64,000 nt of DNA, from the NCBI GenBank assembly GCA_947488905.1, contig CANLBJ010000008.1, positions 1 through 64,000 of the forward strand. Reading direction: 5' to 3'. The notes beneath the pieces were generated by a model. The model did not search any database, had not been told where the DNA came from, and saw only the letters and a list, made by a program, of their open reading frames with translations. The position numbers were made by a program, and so were the translations under genes. This DNA comes from Ulvibacter algarum (lineage in GTDB: Bacteria; Bacteroidota; Bacteroidia; Flavobacteriales; Flavobacteriaceae). Positions 52,812-62,354 of the stretch are shown here, in pieces (the first letter of the stretch is position 1; every line of letters starts with the position of its first letter).

Positions 52812-53855
52812 ATGAGTCAAGAAAACACAATCCCTGCAACAAAAATTAGACAAGTTTTCATCTTGTTAGTAATCCTTTTAATAGGTATTCTAATTTTTAG
52901 AGAAATGCTTCCTTATTTATCAGGAGTATTAGGTGCAATAACTATATATGTACTTATGCGCCCGTGGATGGCAAAACTTGTAAAAAAAGGATGGAACCCA
53001 AATCTGACCGCCATTCTTATGATGCTCTTTTCATTTATTGGAATTTTACTCCCCGTCACCGGTATACTACTTATGTTAGGGAACAAGATAGGAGATGCCG
53101 TTAATAATTCTGAAAAAGTAACTATGGCCTTTAAAGATCAAATAGGCAAATGGGAAGACAAACTAGGTATGGATTTACAATCTCAAATTGATGTAGAGTC
53201 TATAACCAAAACAGTTGCAGAAAACCTTGAAGGCTTTGCGGGAGGCACTTTTAATATTTTTATCGCTGTAGGTATTATGTACTTTATTCTCTATTACATG
53301 CTTACTGGAAGGGGCGCAATGAAAGAATCTCTTTATGAGTATATACCCATTAATAGAAATAATTTAAAAACGATAGGGACAGAAGTACAACATATGGTAC
53401 GATCTAATGCCATAGGAATACCACTTGTAGCAATCGCTCAAGGAATCATTGCACTTATAGGATTTTTAATCTTTGGTATAGAAGATCCTTTTTTCTGGTT
53501 TGTTATTGTGACCGTGGGATCTATGATACCTTTTGTGGGTACTCTTATTGGAATTCTACCCGTATTTGTATTGACACTCTCTACAGGGAGTACATTTCAG
53601 GCCTGGGGTATTCTCATCTACGGTCTTGTTGTAGTAGGCTCTACAGATAATATTATAAGGCTTTATGTACTTAAAAAACTAGATGATGTGCATCCACTTA
53701 TAACTTTAATTGGAGTTATAGTTGGTGTCCCACTCTTTGGGTTTATTGGCCTTATCTTTGGACCATTACTTATTAGTTTATTTATAGTTATTGTCCGTAT
53801 CTATCGCAAAGAGTATGGTAAAGCGCCAGAGATAAAAGAGACTAAAGAGATTTAA
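52812..53855 (+). CDS. AI-2E-family transporter (PerM/YdiK-like)
   Basis: 347 residues with about eight membrane helices: two at the N-terminus (VFILLVILLIGILIFREMLP; LSGVLGAITIYVLMRPWMAK) and a soluble helical region (about 95-145). The helices around GSMIPFVGTLIGILPVF, the conserved P-F-x-G motif of the family, follow. Despite the name, members include sodium/proton antiporters and AI-2 exporters; the substrate is unknown. Co-transcribed with the VOC gene. Confidence 0.9.
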   Translation: MSQENTIPATKIRQVFILLVILLIGILIFREMLPYLSGVLGAITIYVLMRPWMAKLVKKGWNPNLTAILMMLFSFIGILLPVTGILLMLGNKIGDAVNNSEKVTMAFKDQIGKWEDKLGMDLQSQIDVESITKTVAENLEGFAGGTFNIFIAVGIMYFILYYMLTGRGAMKESLYEYIPINRNNLKTIGTEVQHMVRSNAIGIPLVAIAQGIIALIGFLIFGIEDPFFWFVIVTVGSMIPFVGTLIGILPVFVLTLSTGSTFQAWGILIYGLVVVGSTDNIIRLYVLKKLDDVHPLITLIGVIVGVPLFGFIGLIFGPLLISLFIVIVRIYRKEYGKAPEIKETKEI

Positions 53856-53944
53856 ATAATCTTTAAGGTATTTATAACATTTCATTATTATAAATCTGTC
53901 TCCATAATTTTTATATTTTGGGTTCACCAATTAAACTATTAATT

Positions 53945-54385
53945 ATGTCTAATAAAGGTATTTTAAAAAAACTTTTTTTTAACCCAGGTAACCGAGACAC
54001 ACCAGTCCCAGAAAATTTTGTTGAAGGCGAAATAACTAAGGTAGAAGAGAGTGATGTAGAAATTGTTTTAGAAAACGAAGATCAAATAAATAGAAAATTT
54101 AGTGGCTCTAATAGCTTAAAAAAATATCTTGAGTTAAGTCAAATAATGACTGCTATGCTTAAAGATTTAAAAAGTGGTACTTACACCCAAATTCCGTGGT
54201 TTACCATTGCTACAATTGTAGTGGTGTTATTGTATGCTTTAAACCCAATGGATCTTATTCCAGATTTTATACCTGGACTAGGTTATATAGATGACATTGC
54301 TGTTTTTAGTTTGGGTATAGGTTGGATTGAGAGTGACCTTCATAGATATCTAGATTGGAAAATTAACCAGGGAGAAGGTATATAA
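53945..54385 (+). CDS. YkvA-family (DUF1232) membrane protein
   Basis: 146 residues from ATG 53945. The DUF1232 core is clear: IVVVLLYALNPMDLIPDFIP then GLGYIDDIAVFSLGIGWI, with the D-x-I-P-D-x-[IL]-P-x-x-G-x-[IL]-D-D pattern. One or two membrane helices surround it. Function of the family is unknown. The N-terminal part (about 1-85) is charged and specific to this group. Confidence 0.85.
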   Translation: MSNKGILKKLFFNPGNRDTPVPENFVEGEITKVEESDVEIVLENEDQINRKFSGSNSLKKYLELSQIMTAMLKDLKSGTYTQIPWFTIATIVVVLLYALNPMDLIPDFIPGLGYIDDIAVFSLGIGWIESDLHRYLDWKINQGEGI

Positions 54386-54423
54386 GACTCTTATTTTACA
54401 AACGTTTTATTAATTACTTTTTG

Positions 54424-55113
54424 TTAAGTAATGGTTTCAAGTTTATGCAGTACGTTTTCTCTATATGAACGACTTATAGGTATTGTTTTTCCCTTCAAAT
54501 TAATATGCTCATTTGTGTAGCTTTCAATTTTTGAGAGAGAAACCAAATAAGACCTATGACTTCTCATAAAGATATTTTTTGGCAACTTTTCTATTACGTT
54601 AGTCATAGTCTCTCTAGTGACTAATGTATTATTAGAAAGGTAAATTTTCAAATAATCACCACAGCCCTCAATACATAAAATATCATCAAAATTCACCTTC
54701 ACCATTTTCCGTTCACACCTAAAAAAAGTAAACGACATGGAGGCTGTATCAATCTCACCTTCTCTTGAGTTTATAAACTTATTAACAGACTGCATAAAAC
54801 GATCTAATGGTATAGGCTTTAATAAGTAATCTAAAGCATCTACCTCAAAACCCTCTACTGCATACTCTCTGTAAGCAGTCGTGAAGATGATATTTGCTTT
54901 TCCTTTAATTGCCTTTGCAAACATTAACCCAGTAACCTCGGGCATATTTATATCTAGAAAGATTAAATCTATATTTTCTTTATTTAACACAGAAAATCCT
55001 TGAGCAGCACTACCACAAGAAGCAACAAGCTCTAAGGTATCTATCTTTGATAGATAGTTTTCTAATATACCCCTTGCCATAGGTTCATCATCTATTATCA
55101 ACACCTTATACAT
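54424..55113 (-). CDS. LytTR-type response regulator
   Basis: 229 residues. Receiver domain (about 1-120) with acidic pocket IIDDEPMARG, phospho-acceptor Asp in DLIFLDINMPEVTG, Thr in IIFTTAYREYAVEGF and Lys in LDYLLKPIPL. A LytTR DNA-binding domain follows (about 135-229: FFRCERKMVKVNFDDILCIE, GDYLKIYLSN, FMRSHRSYLVSLSKIE). Partner of the LytS-like kinase gene immediately upstream, which overlaps its start by eight bases. Target genes unknown. Confidence 0.94.
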   Translation of the reverse strand: MYKVLIIDDEPMARGILENYLSKIDTLELVASCGSAAQGFSVLNKENIDLIFLDINMPEVTGLMFAKAIKGKANIIFTTAYREYAVEGFEVDALDYLLKPIPLDRFMQSVNKFINSREGEIDTASMSFTFFRCERKMVKVNFDDILCIEGCGDYLKIYLSNNTLVTRETMTNVIEKLPKNIFMRSHRSYLVSLSKIESYTNEHINLKGKTIPISRSYRENVLHKLETIT

Positions 55114-56167
55114 TCTGTTTGTTTTTTAGATTAATAGTAAGATTTAACTCATATAAATTTGCTCTCTTTTCTGATGTTAAAACATAGGCGCCAGGAAATG
55201 TTGCATCTAATCTCTTACTGGTGTTGTCAAGACCAAGCCCATAACCTTTTACCTTCTCTTGATTTTCTTTAACCGTATTTGTAACAGTAAAGTCAATTGT
55301 AGATTCTGTACTTTTTAAAGATATATCAATAGTAAGAAACCCATTTATTGCTTTCCCGTGTTTAAAAGCATTTTCTACAAAAGCCATAAAAAGCATAGGC
55401 GGAACCATTACATCCTTCTCCATTTGCTTCTCTAATGTAACTCTCAATGTATCTTTAAATCGCACTTGTTCTAGTCCAATATAAGATTCAATATATTTTA
55501 ACTCTTCAGAGATAGGCACCTCTTTTTTGTCTATTTGATGCAACATGTAATCTAACATATTTGATAATTTTAATATCAAAGCTGGTGTATCTTTAGATTC
55601 TTTTAACGCAGCACCATACACAGTATTTAATGTATTAAAAAGAAAGTGTGGATGTATCTGTTGTTTTAAGTAGTACAATTCCATTTCTTTTAATTGCAGT
55701 TCTGTTTCAAGCATTTTATTCTCCAACTCTTTATTCTTATTATCTGAGCGATAACTATGCGTTAGCAGCCTAGTAAAGCAAACTATGCCTACTACTAAAT
55801 AAACAAGGATCAAAACAAACACAATATTTCTACTAAGCATAGGAACATTGTCTATCTGATAATTTGCAAGATAAACAAGGATAATAAAGTTCACTAAGAG
55901 TATAATGTATAATGAAGTAATGAAGGTCGCTAGCCCATAAAGCGTAAAAGCAACATACTTTTTTAACAACAAATATTGCGGTATTAATAGGTATGCAAAA
56001 ACATAAGTTGTTACAATAGTAACAGGCAATAAGGTAATAGAAAACCAAAAAACAAACTCAGTGTTTGAACTTGCGTAACTAAAAAAATACACAAAAAACA
56101 ACCACACACAAACCCACAACACTAAGTGAAGGGGGACATATTTAAAATAAGAGAGTAGTGCTTTCAT
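55106..56167 (-). CDS. LytS/YehU-type sensor histidine kinase
   Basis: 353 residues from the ATG at 56167. A longer TTG start at 56266 would add another hydrophobic segment and is less likely. Four membrane helices (about 8-150), a coiled linker and the His_kinase domain with the phospho-acceptor His in YYLKQQIHPHFLFNTLNTVY. An ATPase domain follows (PMLFMAFVENAFKHGKAING; GYGLGLDNTSKRL). No periplasmic sensor domain, so signals may be read in the membrane. Stop overlaps the LytTR regulator start by eight bases, giving a coupled two-component pair. Confidence 0.93.
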   Translation of the reverse strand: MKALLSYFKYVPLHLVLWVCVWLFFVYFFSYASSNTEFVFWFSITLLPVTIVTTYVFAYLLIPQYLLLKKYVAFTLYGLATFITSLYIILLVNFIILVYLANYQIDNVPMLSRNIVFVLILVYLVVGIVCFTRLLTHSYRSDNKNKELENKMLETELQLKEMELYYLKQQIHPHFLFNTLNTVYGAALKESKDTPALILKLSNMLDYMLHQIDKKEVPISEELKYIESYIGLEQVRFKDTLRVTLEKQMEKDVMVPPMLFMAFVENAFKHGKAINGFLTIDISLKSTESTIDFTVTNTVKENQEKVKGYGLGLDNTSKRLDATFPGAYVLTSEKRANLYELNLTINLKNKQNV

Positions 56168-56344
56168 ATTTAACAAAATTGCATAAATTACAGCAATAGT
56201 GGAGAAAAACAAGACGGATAACCAATTAAAGTGGCTTATTAACAAGACAACCAAGCTAAAACCCAAACTACCTGTCTATCTTGTTAATCTAAGCATTAAT
56301 TATGTGACTCGACGTTTTAAAATAAAACTACCACTTTGATACAA

Positions 56345-56352
56345 TATATTTG
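56345..56352 (+). promoter_or_regulatory. Promoter of the MotA/TolQ-like gene
   Basis: TATATTTG at 56345-56352, 26 bases before the ATG at 56378. The -33 box is weak. Confidence 0.5.
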
Positions 56353-56377
56353 AACCATAATCTAAAACCATATAATT

Positions 56378-56734
56378 ATGAATATTCCATTAAGTATTAT
56401 TGCAGACGGAGGCCCAACATTTATGATTCCATTAGTCTTATTAATGATTGTTATTATCACGCTTTTTATTGTTGGTCTCACCGGTAAATTAACTTTAACA
56501 AAAAGCTCAAAACTCATAGGGCACGTTAGTCTTTTTGCGCTTGTTTGGGGTTTTTTAGGATCTACCATTGGTCTTATCACAGCTTTTGATGCAATTGATG
56601 CCAAAGGGGCAATCGCACAACCTATGATGGCGGGTGGATTAAAAATAGCGTTACTCACAACACTCTTTGGTTTGGTTGCTTTTTTAATAGGGCGTTTTGC
56701 AATGATTGTACTTGCTTTAAAAAGTAAAGCATAA
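56378..56734 (+). CDS. Small MotA/TolQ/ExbB-like membrane protein
   Basis: 118 residues with three membrane helices (about 15-37, 46-70, 88-115). HVSLFALVWGFLGSTIGLIT, then AFDAIDAKGAIAQPMMAGGL, and KIALLTTLFGLVAFLIGRF match the last two helices of MotA/TolQ/ExbB proton channels (GL-x-x-A...T-x-x-G). It is shorter than true ExbB and has no ExbD partner beside it. Divergent from the LytS/LytTR operon. Confidence 0.8.
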   Translation: MNIPLSIIADGGPTFMIPLVLLMIVIITLFIVGLTGKLTLTKSSKLIGHVSLFALVWGFLGSTIGLITAFDAIDAKGAIAQPMMAGGLKIALLTTLFGLVAFLIGRFAMIVLALKSKA

Positions 56735-56794
56735 AATAAGCGCACCGCTCATATTAAAAGACTTTCATCTTACTTCGGAAACGCGCTAAAAAAC

Positions 56795-56830
56795 AAAAAT
56801 CCCGCTGTTCAATTGAACAGCGGGATTTTT
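56795..56830. terminator. Perfect 36-bp bidirectional terminator
   Basis: An 18-base arm, AAAAATCCCGCTGTTCAA, and its exact complement are directly adjacent (56795-56830), with A5 and T5 at the ends. It terminates both the MotA/TolQ-like gene and the convergent folD. Confidence 0.9.
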
Positions 56831-56854
56831 AACATCTTAAAATTTCCGAAGCAA

Positions 56855-57742
56855 TTATTTTCTTGCCGCAGCTCTTTGTTCTCTAGCTAAAAGTGTGTTT
56901 TTTAATAACATTGCAATAGTCATAGGTCCTACTCCACCAGGAACTGGTGTAATAAAACTTGCTTTTTTACTTACGTTTTCAAAATCTACATCACCTACAA
57001 TTCTATATCCTCTAGGCATGCTTTCATCTTCTACACGAGTAATACCTACATCTATAATTACAGCATCATCTTTTACCATTTCTGCTTTTACAAAATTAGG
57101 AACCCCTAATGCAGAGATCACAATATCTGCTTGACTGATAATCTGTGTAATGTTTTTTGTGCTACTGTGTGTTAATGTAACCGTACTGTTTCCTGGCCAA
57201 CCTTTACGACTCATCAAGATACTCATAGGACGTCCTACAATATGGCTACGACCTATTACAACAGTATGTTTTCCTTTAGTATTCACATCATAACGCTCAA
57301 GCAATTCTAGAATTCCAAAAGGCGTTGCTGGGATAAAGGTAGACATATCTAATGCCATACGCCCAAAGTTCTCAGGGTGAAAACCATCTACATCTTTGCT
57401 AGGATCTACTGCCATCAATACACGTTGCGTATTAATCTGCGGAGGCAATGGTAACTGAATGATAAAACCATCTATGTCATCATTCTGGTTTAACTCTTCT
57501 ATTTTATCAAGTAGTTCGATCTCGCTAGTAGTATGTGATAAACGCACCATTGTAGACTCAAAGCCCACACGCTCACAAGAACGTACTTTACTCCCCACAT
57601 ATGTCAAACTTGCACCATCATCACCTACAATAACAGCTGCAAGATGTGGCACTTTCTCACCAGCATCTTTCATCTTTTTTACTTCTGCAGCGATTTCGTT
57701 TTTAATGTCGTTTGAGACTTTTTTTCCGTCGAGAATTGTCAT
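56855..57742 (-). CDS. folD: Bifunctional methylenetetrahydrofolate dehydrogenase/cyclohydrolase
   Basis: Interconverts 5,10-methylene-, methenyl- and 10-formyl-tetrahydrofolate. 295 residues: LAAVIVGDDGASLTYVGSKV (catalytic Lys in YVGSK), DGFIIQLPLPPQI, PSKDVDGFHPENFGRM, FIPATPFGILELLERY, the NADP-binding VVIGRSHIVGRPMSILMSRK and TPVPGGVGPMTIAMLLKN. Normal length and complete. Monocistronic, shares a terminator with the convergent gene. Confidence 0.97.
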   Translation of the reverse strand: MTILDGKKVSNDIKNEIAAEVKKMKDAGEKVPHLAAVIVGDDGASLTYVGSKVRSCERVGFESTMVRLSHTTSEIELLDKIEELNQNDDIDGFIIQLPLPPQINTQRVLMAVDPSKDVDGFHPENFGRMALDMSTFIPATPFGILELLERYDVNTKGKHTVVIGRSHIVGRPMSILMSRKGWPGNSTVTLTHSSTKNITQIISQADIVISALGVPNFVKAEMVKDDAVIIDVGITRVEDESMPRGYRIVGDVDFENVSKKASFITPVPGGVGPMTIAMLLKNTLLAREQRAAARK

Positions 57743-57779
57743 ATTAAAATAGTATTCAGTGGCAGTTGCAGTAGCAGTT

Positions 57780-58148
57780 TTAGCTAGTTACTCCAAATTT
57801 ACCCGGGTTATTAATCATATAATTTATCAGTTTTCCAACCTCTAAACTTTTGTTATTTAAATCACTATGTAGTTCCTCTGAAATATAATTACAGCCAAGC
57901 GCAAACTCCAGCCAAACTTGTGTTTCAGAGTTCTCACCATCAGAATCTGTTAGCTTACTAATAAAATGTTTCTCATATCAACGTTTACGATATGATTCTG
58001 CAATATTAGCATTTGTAGACCTAGAAGATCTTCTAATTTGATCTGTCAAAGAATACGTCTCTTCCTTCGGAAAAGTTTTAGAAACTTCAAAAATCTCCAT
58101 AGCTAACGAAAAACCTTTCTGATAAGCCAAGAGACTTTTAAAACTCAT
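57780..58148 (-). pseudogene. Four-helix-bundle (23S IVP-like) protein broken by one stop codon
   Basis: From the ATG at 58148 the frame reads MSFKSLLAYQKGFSLAMEIF, DQIRRSSRSTNANIAESYRK and then R, followed by TGA (57978-57980). Beyond the stop the same frame continues to 57780 as YEKHFISKLTDSDGENSETQ, VWLEFALGCNYI and ends GKLINYMINNPGKFGVTS. Together these make the 122-residue four-helix-bundle family found in rRNA intervening sequences and as free genes. Homologues have Arg at the stop position (RKRRY), so a single CGA to TGA change explains the break. No other damage is seen, which suggests a recent event or a sequencing error. Confidence 0.85.
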
Positions 58149-58277
58149 TATATTTTTATTTAAATCCACTTACGAAAGTGGGTTTATTATTTCCAACTTT
58201 TCAGCTTTACTACGACAGCATCTGCAACTTTCTCTAAAACTGCTACAGCCACTGAATACTATACTCGCAAACAGAAT

Positions 58278-59606
58278 CTACTTCATTTTCCCCATCATCT
58301 GTGCCATCTTGCGGCCACCACCACCTTGCATCATCTTCATCATTTTACTCATTTGGTCAAATTGCTTTAAAAGCTGGTTTACTTGTGTTACAGAAGTACC
58401 ACTACCCTTTGCTATTCTCTTTTTACGAGAACCATTAATTAATGCAGGCGATGTTCTTTCTACAGGAGTCATAGACTGGATAATTGCTTCAATACCTTTA
58501 AAGGCATCATCATCAATATCTACATCTTTTAATGCTTTACCAGCTCCAGGAATCATACCAACAAGATCTTTCATAGATCCCATTTTTTTGATTTGCTGTA
58601 TTTGCTTCATAAAGTCATCAAAACCAAACTGATTCTTCGCAATCTTCTTTTGTAATTTTCTTGCTTCTTCTTCATCAAACTGCTCTTGAGCACGCTCAAC
58701 AAGAGAAACAACATCTCCCATCCCTAAGATACGATCTGCCATACGTGATGGATAGAAAATATCTATCGCATCCATCTTCTCACCAGTACCTATAAATTTA
58801 ATTGGCTTGTTTACTACACTCTTAATTGAGATAGCAGCACCACCACGAGTATCACCATCAAGTTTAGTTAGTACAACACCATCAAAATTAAGGCGGTCGT
58901 TAAATGTTTTTGCAGTATTAACCGCATCCTGCCCTGTCATAGAATCTACAACAAATAACGTTTCTTGCGGGTTTATAGCTTTATGAACATTCTCTATCTC
59001 TACCATCATCGCTTCATCTACAGCAAGACGTCCTGCCGTATCCACGATTACTACATTATGCCCATTTTGTTTTGCAAAAGCGATGGCATTTGTTGCAATA
59101 ACAACAGGATCCATATTACCTTCTTCGGTATATACATCAACTCCTATTTGCTCTCCTACAATTTGCAACTGGTTAATTGCCGCAGGACGATATACATCAC
59201 AGGCAACTAATAAAGGTTTCTTTGTTTTTTTAGATTTTAAGAAATTTGCAAGTTTACCAGAAAAAGTTGTTTTACCACTCCCCTGTAAACCAGACATTAA
59301 AATCACGCTTGGCGATCCTTGCAAGTTAATACCGGCAGCATCACCACCCATTAAGTCTGTAAGCTCATCTTTTACAATCTTAACCATTAACTGGCTAGGC
59401 TGTAAGGCAGTCAATACATCTTGACCTAAAGCTTTTGCTTTTACAGTATTTGTAAACTCTTTTGCTATCTTAAAGTTAACATCGGCATCAAGTAATGCAC
59501 GGCGCACTTCTTTTAATGTTTCTGCAACATTTACTTCTGTAATGCTTCCGTGTCCCTTGAGGACGTGCATTGCTTTATCTAACTTATCACTTAAATTGTC
59601 GAACAT
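58278..59606 (-). CDS. ffh: Signal recognition particle protein Ffh
   Basis: Binds signal peptides of nascent membrane proteins and 4.5S RNA, and docks with FtsY. 442 residues. N domain (1-95); GTPase G1 GLQGSGKTTFSGKLA, DVYRPAAINQL, G3 VDTAGRLAVD, G4 TKLDGDTRGG; then the methionine-rich M domain (from about 300: DDFMKQIQQIKKMGSMKDLV, RIAKGSGTSVTQVNQLLKQF, MSKMMKMMQGGGGRKMAQMM). Normal length. Good promoter upstream at 59692-59722. Confidence 0.97.
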   Translation of the reverse strand: MFDNLSDKLDKAMHVLKGHGSITEVNVAETLKEVRRALLDADVNFKIAKEFTNTVKAKALGQDVLTALQPSQLMVKIVKDELTDLMGGDAAGINLQGSPSVILMSGLQGSGKTTFSGKLANFLKSKKTKKPLLVACDVYRPAAINQLQIVGEQIGVDVYTEEGNMDPVVIATNAIAFAKQNGHNVVIVDTAGRLAVDEAMMVEIENVHKAINPQETLFVVDSMTGQDAVNTAKTFNDRLNFDGVVLTKLDGDTRGGAAISIKSVVNKPIKFIGTGEKMDAIDIFYPSRMADRILGMGDVVSLVERAQEQFDEEEARKLQKKIAKNQFGFDDFMKQIQQIKKMGSMKDLVGMIPGAGKALKDVDIDDDAFKGIEAIIQSMTPVERTSPALINGSRKKRIAKGSGTSVTQVNQLLKQFDQMSKMMKMMQGGGGRKMAQMMGKMK

Positions 59607-59691
59607 AGTTTCTAAAAAATATAAAATTCTGGAGGTTTATGGCATTTCAGAAATACTTATTACTGAAATTTAAGCACAGAATAACAAGCTG

Positions 59692-59722
59692 CAAAGATAC
59701 TAATTGGGCTTGGGTTCTCAAA
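59692..59722 (-). promoter_or_regulatory. ffh promoter
   Basis: On the minus strand TTTG (complement of 59719-59722) and TATCTTTG (complement of 59692-59699) are separated by 19 bases, an excellent phylum promoter. It leaves a leader of about 80 bases before ffh. Confidence 0.65.
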
Positions 59723-59942
59723 GTGAGTTTACAACTAAAAGTATAATGACTAAAGGGATCGTTGTTTAGATGAATTATTTCAGAAAACCTGTCCCCTTTT
59801 TTAAGATGTTGAATTTTATTTGAAGTTGTAATTCTATTAATTATTTAGTTTTAAAAACTGAAGTGATTACTAATAAAACATTTAACAAAACTATATCATA
59901 CCTAGTATCATATCCCTAATGCATAAGCGTTATTTTTAATCA

Positions 59943-62354
59943 ATGAACGCGATGAAATCTGCAAAAAACATACTTACCGCAAAAGTAATAGCTAGCTATA
60001 TCGTACTAAGTGCTATAGCTATATTTGTCTGCTTTTTTTTATACCAACAGATTAATAAAGATACTCCTAGTAGCATTATTGAGGAGAATAATATTATTAA
60101 TACGAGCAGCATGATCTCTGACTTGTATGAAGCAGATAGCTACGCAGCACTCTCTTTACAGTCTTTAAAACAAAAAGACTTTGACATTTATACCAAAAAA
60201 AATGATACCCTAATTAAAAGCATTACCAAGTTAAAATTAGAAAACAACATAGGTATAGATAATAATCAGTTAGATACGATTGCAAATTTATTAAGCCAAA
60301 AAAGAAAGAACATTGAGCAATTAAGATTGATTAAAATCTCTAATTATAGAGACAACTCATTAGATGACATTTTAAGTGAATTTGAAATTCTAGAGTTAAA
60401 TATGGGTAGAGTGGCACCTAACAATATAGTAGAAGATATATCTACATTAACAGACTCACAAAGAGAAACCGTCATTGATTTTACTAACTATATAAATAGC
60501 AAAAAAACCACCGTCCCTAGTAAAGTAATTGACTCTATGTTAACTGCAACAAGAGAGATTGTAAGAAGCGCACAGAGTAGTAGTATAAGATTAAGAAAAG
60601 CACTACTTGAAAAAGAAAATACCCTCGCCTATAATGATATAGCCATTTCTACAGAATTAAGACAAATTATCTCTGATCTCTCTGAGGCTATTAATAAAAA
60701 ACAACAACAAGAGTCTGATTTAAAAAATGAAGCTATTTACTCATCAAACAGAGTAGTAAAAATTGCTGGATGGTCTAGCGCATTTTTAGTTTTAGTGTTT
60801 TCATATTTTATTATTTCAGATTTTTTTAAATCACAACGCTTAAAAAATGCTTTACAAGAAGAACAGGATAAAACAAACTCCTTGCTTCAAAGCAGAGAAC
60901 GATTAATCGCTACTGTGAGTCACGACCTTAAAACGCCATTGACCACTATTACAGGCTACACTCAATTGTTACACAAAACAAATCTTGATACTAAACAAAA
61001 GACGTTTAATACTGCGATACAAGAAAACACACAATACATAGCCCACCTAGCTCAAGACCTATTAGATTTTTCTGAGCTTGAAGCAGAAAATATAAATATT
61101 GCTAAATCTTCATTTAACCTCTATAAGCTCTTACAAAAAATAATGAACGATGCTATTATGCGTCATTCAAACCCAAAGATTAGTGCAAGTGTTATAATGG
61201 ACGAGACACTAAAAACTTGTTATTTTGAAAGTGATGCGATGCGTATTGAACAAGTAATTACAAACCTAGTTTCTAATGCATTTAAGTTTACAGGGGCAGG
61301 CTCAATCACCTTAAAAGCTATCATACAAAAAGGAGAAAATAATCAAACAACTGCTATAATAACAGCAAGTGATACCGGTATAGGAATAGCGCCTGAAAAA
61401 ACAGAGGCCATATTTGACCCTTTTACACAAGCAAATAAAAACATTGTTAAGCAATATGGCGGGAGTGGTCTAGGCTTGGCTATATCAAAGAGACTGGCAA
61501 CTTTATTAGACGGTTCTTTAATTGTAAAAAGCACACTTAATAAAGGAAGTTCTTTTATCTTTTCTATTCCTTTAAAGCAAATTGAAAAACCTGAAAAACT
61601 AAAAGTAGCTACCCAAAGCTACAAAAAAGGGGTTGTAATAGATGATGACTTAGGGCTCTTGACATTGCTTAAAGTACTATTCAATCAATTAAAAATAGAG
61701 GTGTATTGTTTTTCTAGTTTTAACGATTTTATTGAGAGCACGCCAAAACAATTTGATTTTATCTTAACAGATTTGCAGATGCCAACAGATTCTGGTTTTG
61801 AGATACTTGAAAAATTAAAAAATGGAGTATCATCTTTCTATTCAACACAACCCATTTTTTTAATGTCTGGAAATCTTGAAAATGAAAAAAAATATTATTT
61901 AAACAAGGGGTTTACTGACGTTATAGCCAAGCCTTTTACACTAGAGAAATTAGGAGAATTACTTAATATTTCAGCAGTAAATAGCGTTATATCTGATAAC
62001 AATCTTAGTGTTATATCTTTAAAAAATTACACTAGTTTTAATAGTAGTGCTTTTGAGTCTTTTCTATCAGACCCAGAAACAATAAAGGAGGTTATCATAT
62101 TATTTATAGCAGAAACCAAGACCAACAAAAAAAAGCTAGCACAAGCGATAGACTTAAAAAACAACTCTCTTATACAGGCGACTGCTCATAAAATGACAAC
62201 TATGTCTAGGCAGCTAGAAGCAAACGCTATTACGCCACTTTTAAACAAACTGGAGAAAAACACTAGTATCACAGAAGCACAAATGCTTTATGAGCAACTA
62301 GATAAACAGATCATATTATTAATAGAAGAGCTTACAGATTTTCTTGATCAATAG
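59943..62354 (+). CDS. Hybrid sensor histidine kinase with REC and HPt domains
   Basis: 803 residues. Membrane helix 1 (about 11-32), a helical extracytoplasmic sensor region (33-270) without a recognised domain, membrane helix 2 (about 272-292), HisKA with phospho-acceptor His327 (ATVSHDLKTPLTTITGY). HATPase follows (TNLVSNAFKFTG; DTGIGIAPEK; GGSGLGLAISKRL), then a receiver with Asp610 (FILTDLQMPTDSGFEIL) and a C-terminal HPt domain with His749 (ATAHKMTTMSRQLEA). The protein thus holds a whole His-Asp-His relay and needs an external response regulator. The convergent NtrC-type regulator overlapping its 3' end by 23 bases is the obvious candidate. Confidence 0.94.
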   Translation: MNAMKSAKNILTAKVIASYIVLSAIAIFVCFFLYQQINKDTPSSIIEENNIINTSSMISDLYEADSYAALSLQSLKQKDFDIYTKKNDTLIKSITKLKLENNIGIDNNQLDTIANLLSQKRKNIEQLRLIKISNYRDNSLDDILSEFEILELNMGRVAPNNIVEDISTLTDSQRETVIDFTNYINSKKTTVPSKVIDSMLTATREIVRSAQSSSIRLRKALLEKENTLAYNDIAISTELRQIISDLSEAINKKQQQESDLKNEAIYSSNRVVKIAGWSSAFLVLVFSYFIISDFFKSQRLKNALQEEQDKTNSLLQSRERLIATVSHDLKTPLTTITGYTQLLHKTNLDTKQKTFNTAIQENTQYIAHLAQDLLDFSELEAENINIAKSSFNLYKLLQKIMNDAIMRHSNPKISASVIMDETLKTCYFESDAMRIEQVITNLVSNAFKFTGAGSITLKAIIQKGENNQTTAIITASDTGIGIAPEKTEAIFDPFTQANKNIVKQYGGSGLGLAISKRLATLLDGSLIVKSTLNKGSSFIFSIPLKQIEKPEKLKVATQSYKKGVVIDDDLGLLTLLKVLFNQLKIEVYCFSSFNDFIESTPKQFDFILTDLQMPTDSGFEILEKLKNGVSSFYSTQPIFLMSGNLENEKKYYLNKGFTDVIAKPFTLEKLGELLNISAVNSVISDNNLSVISLKNYTSFNSSAFESFLSDPETIKEVIILFIAETKTNKKKLAQAIDLKNNSLIQATAHKMTTMSRQLEANAITPLLNKLEKNTSITEAQMLYEQLDKQIILLIEELTDFLDQ

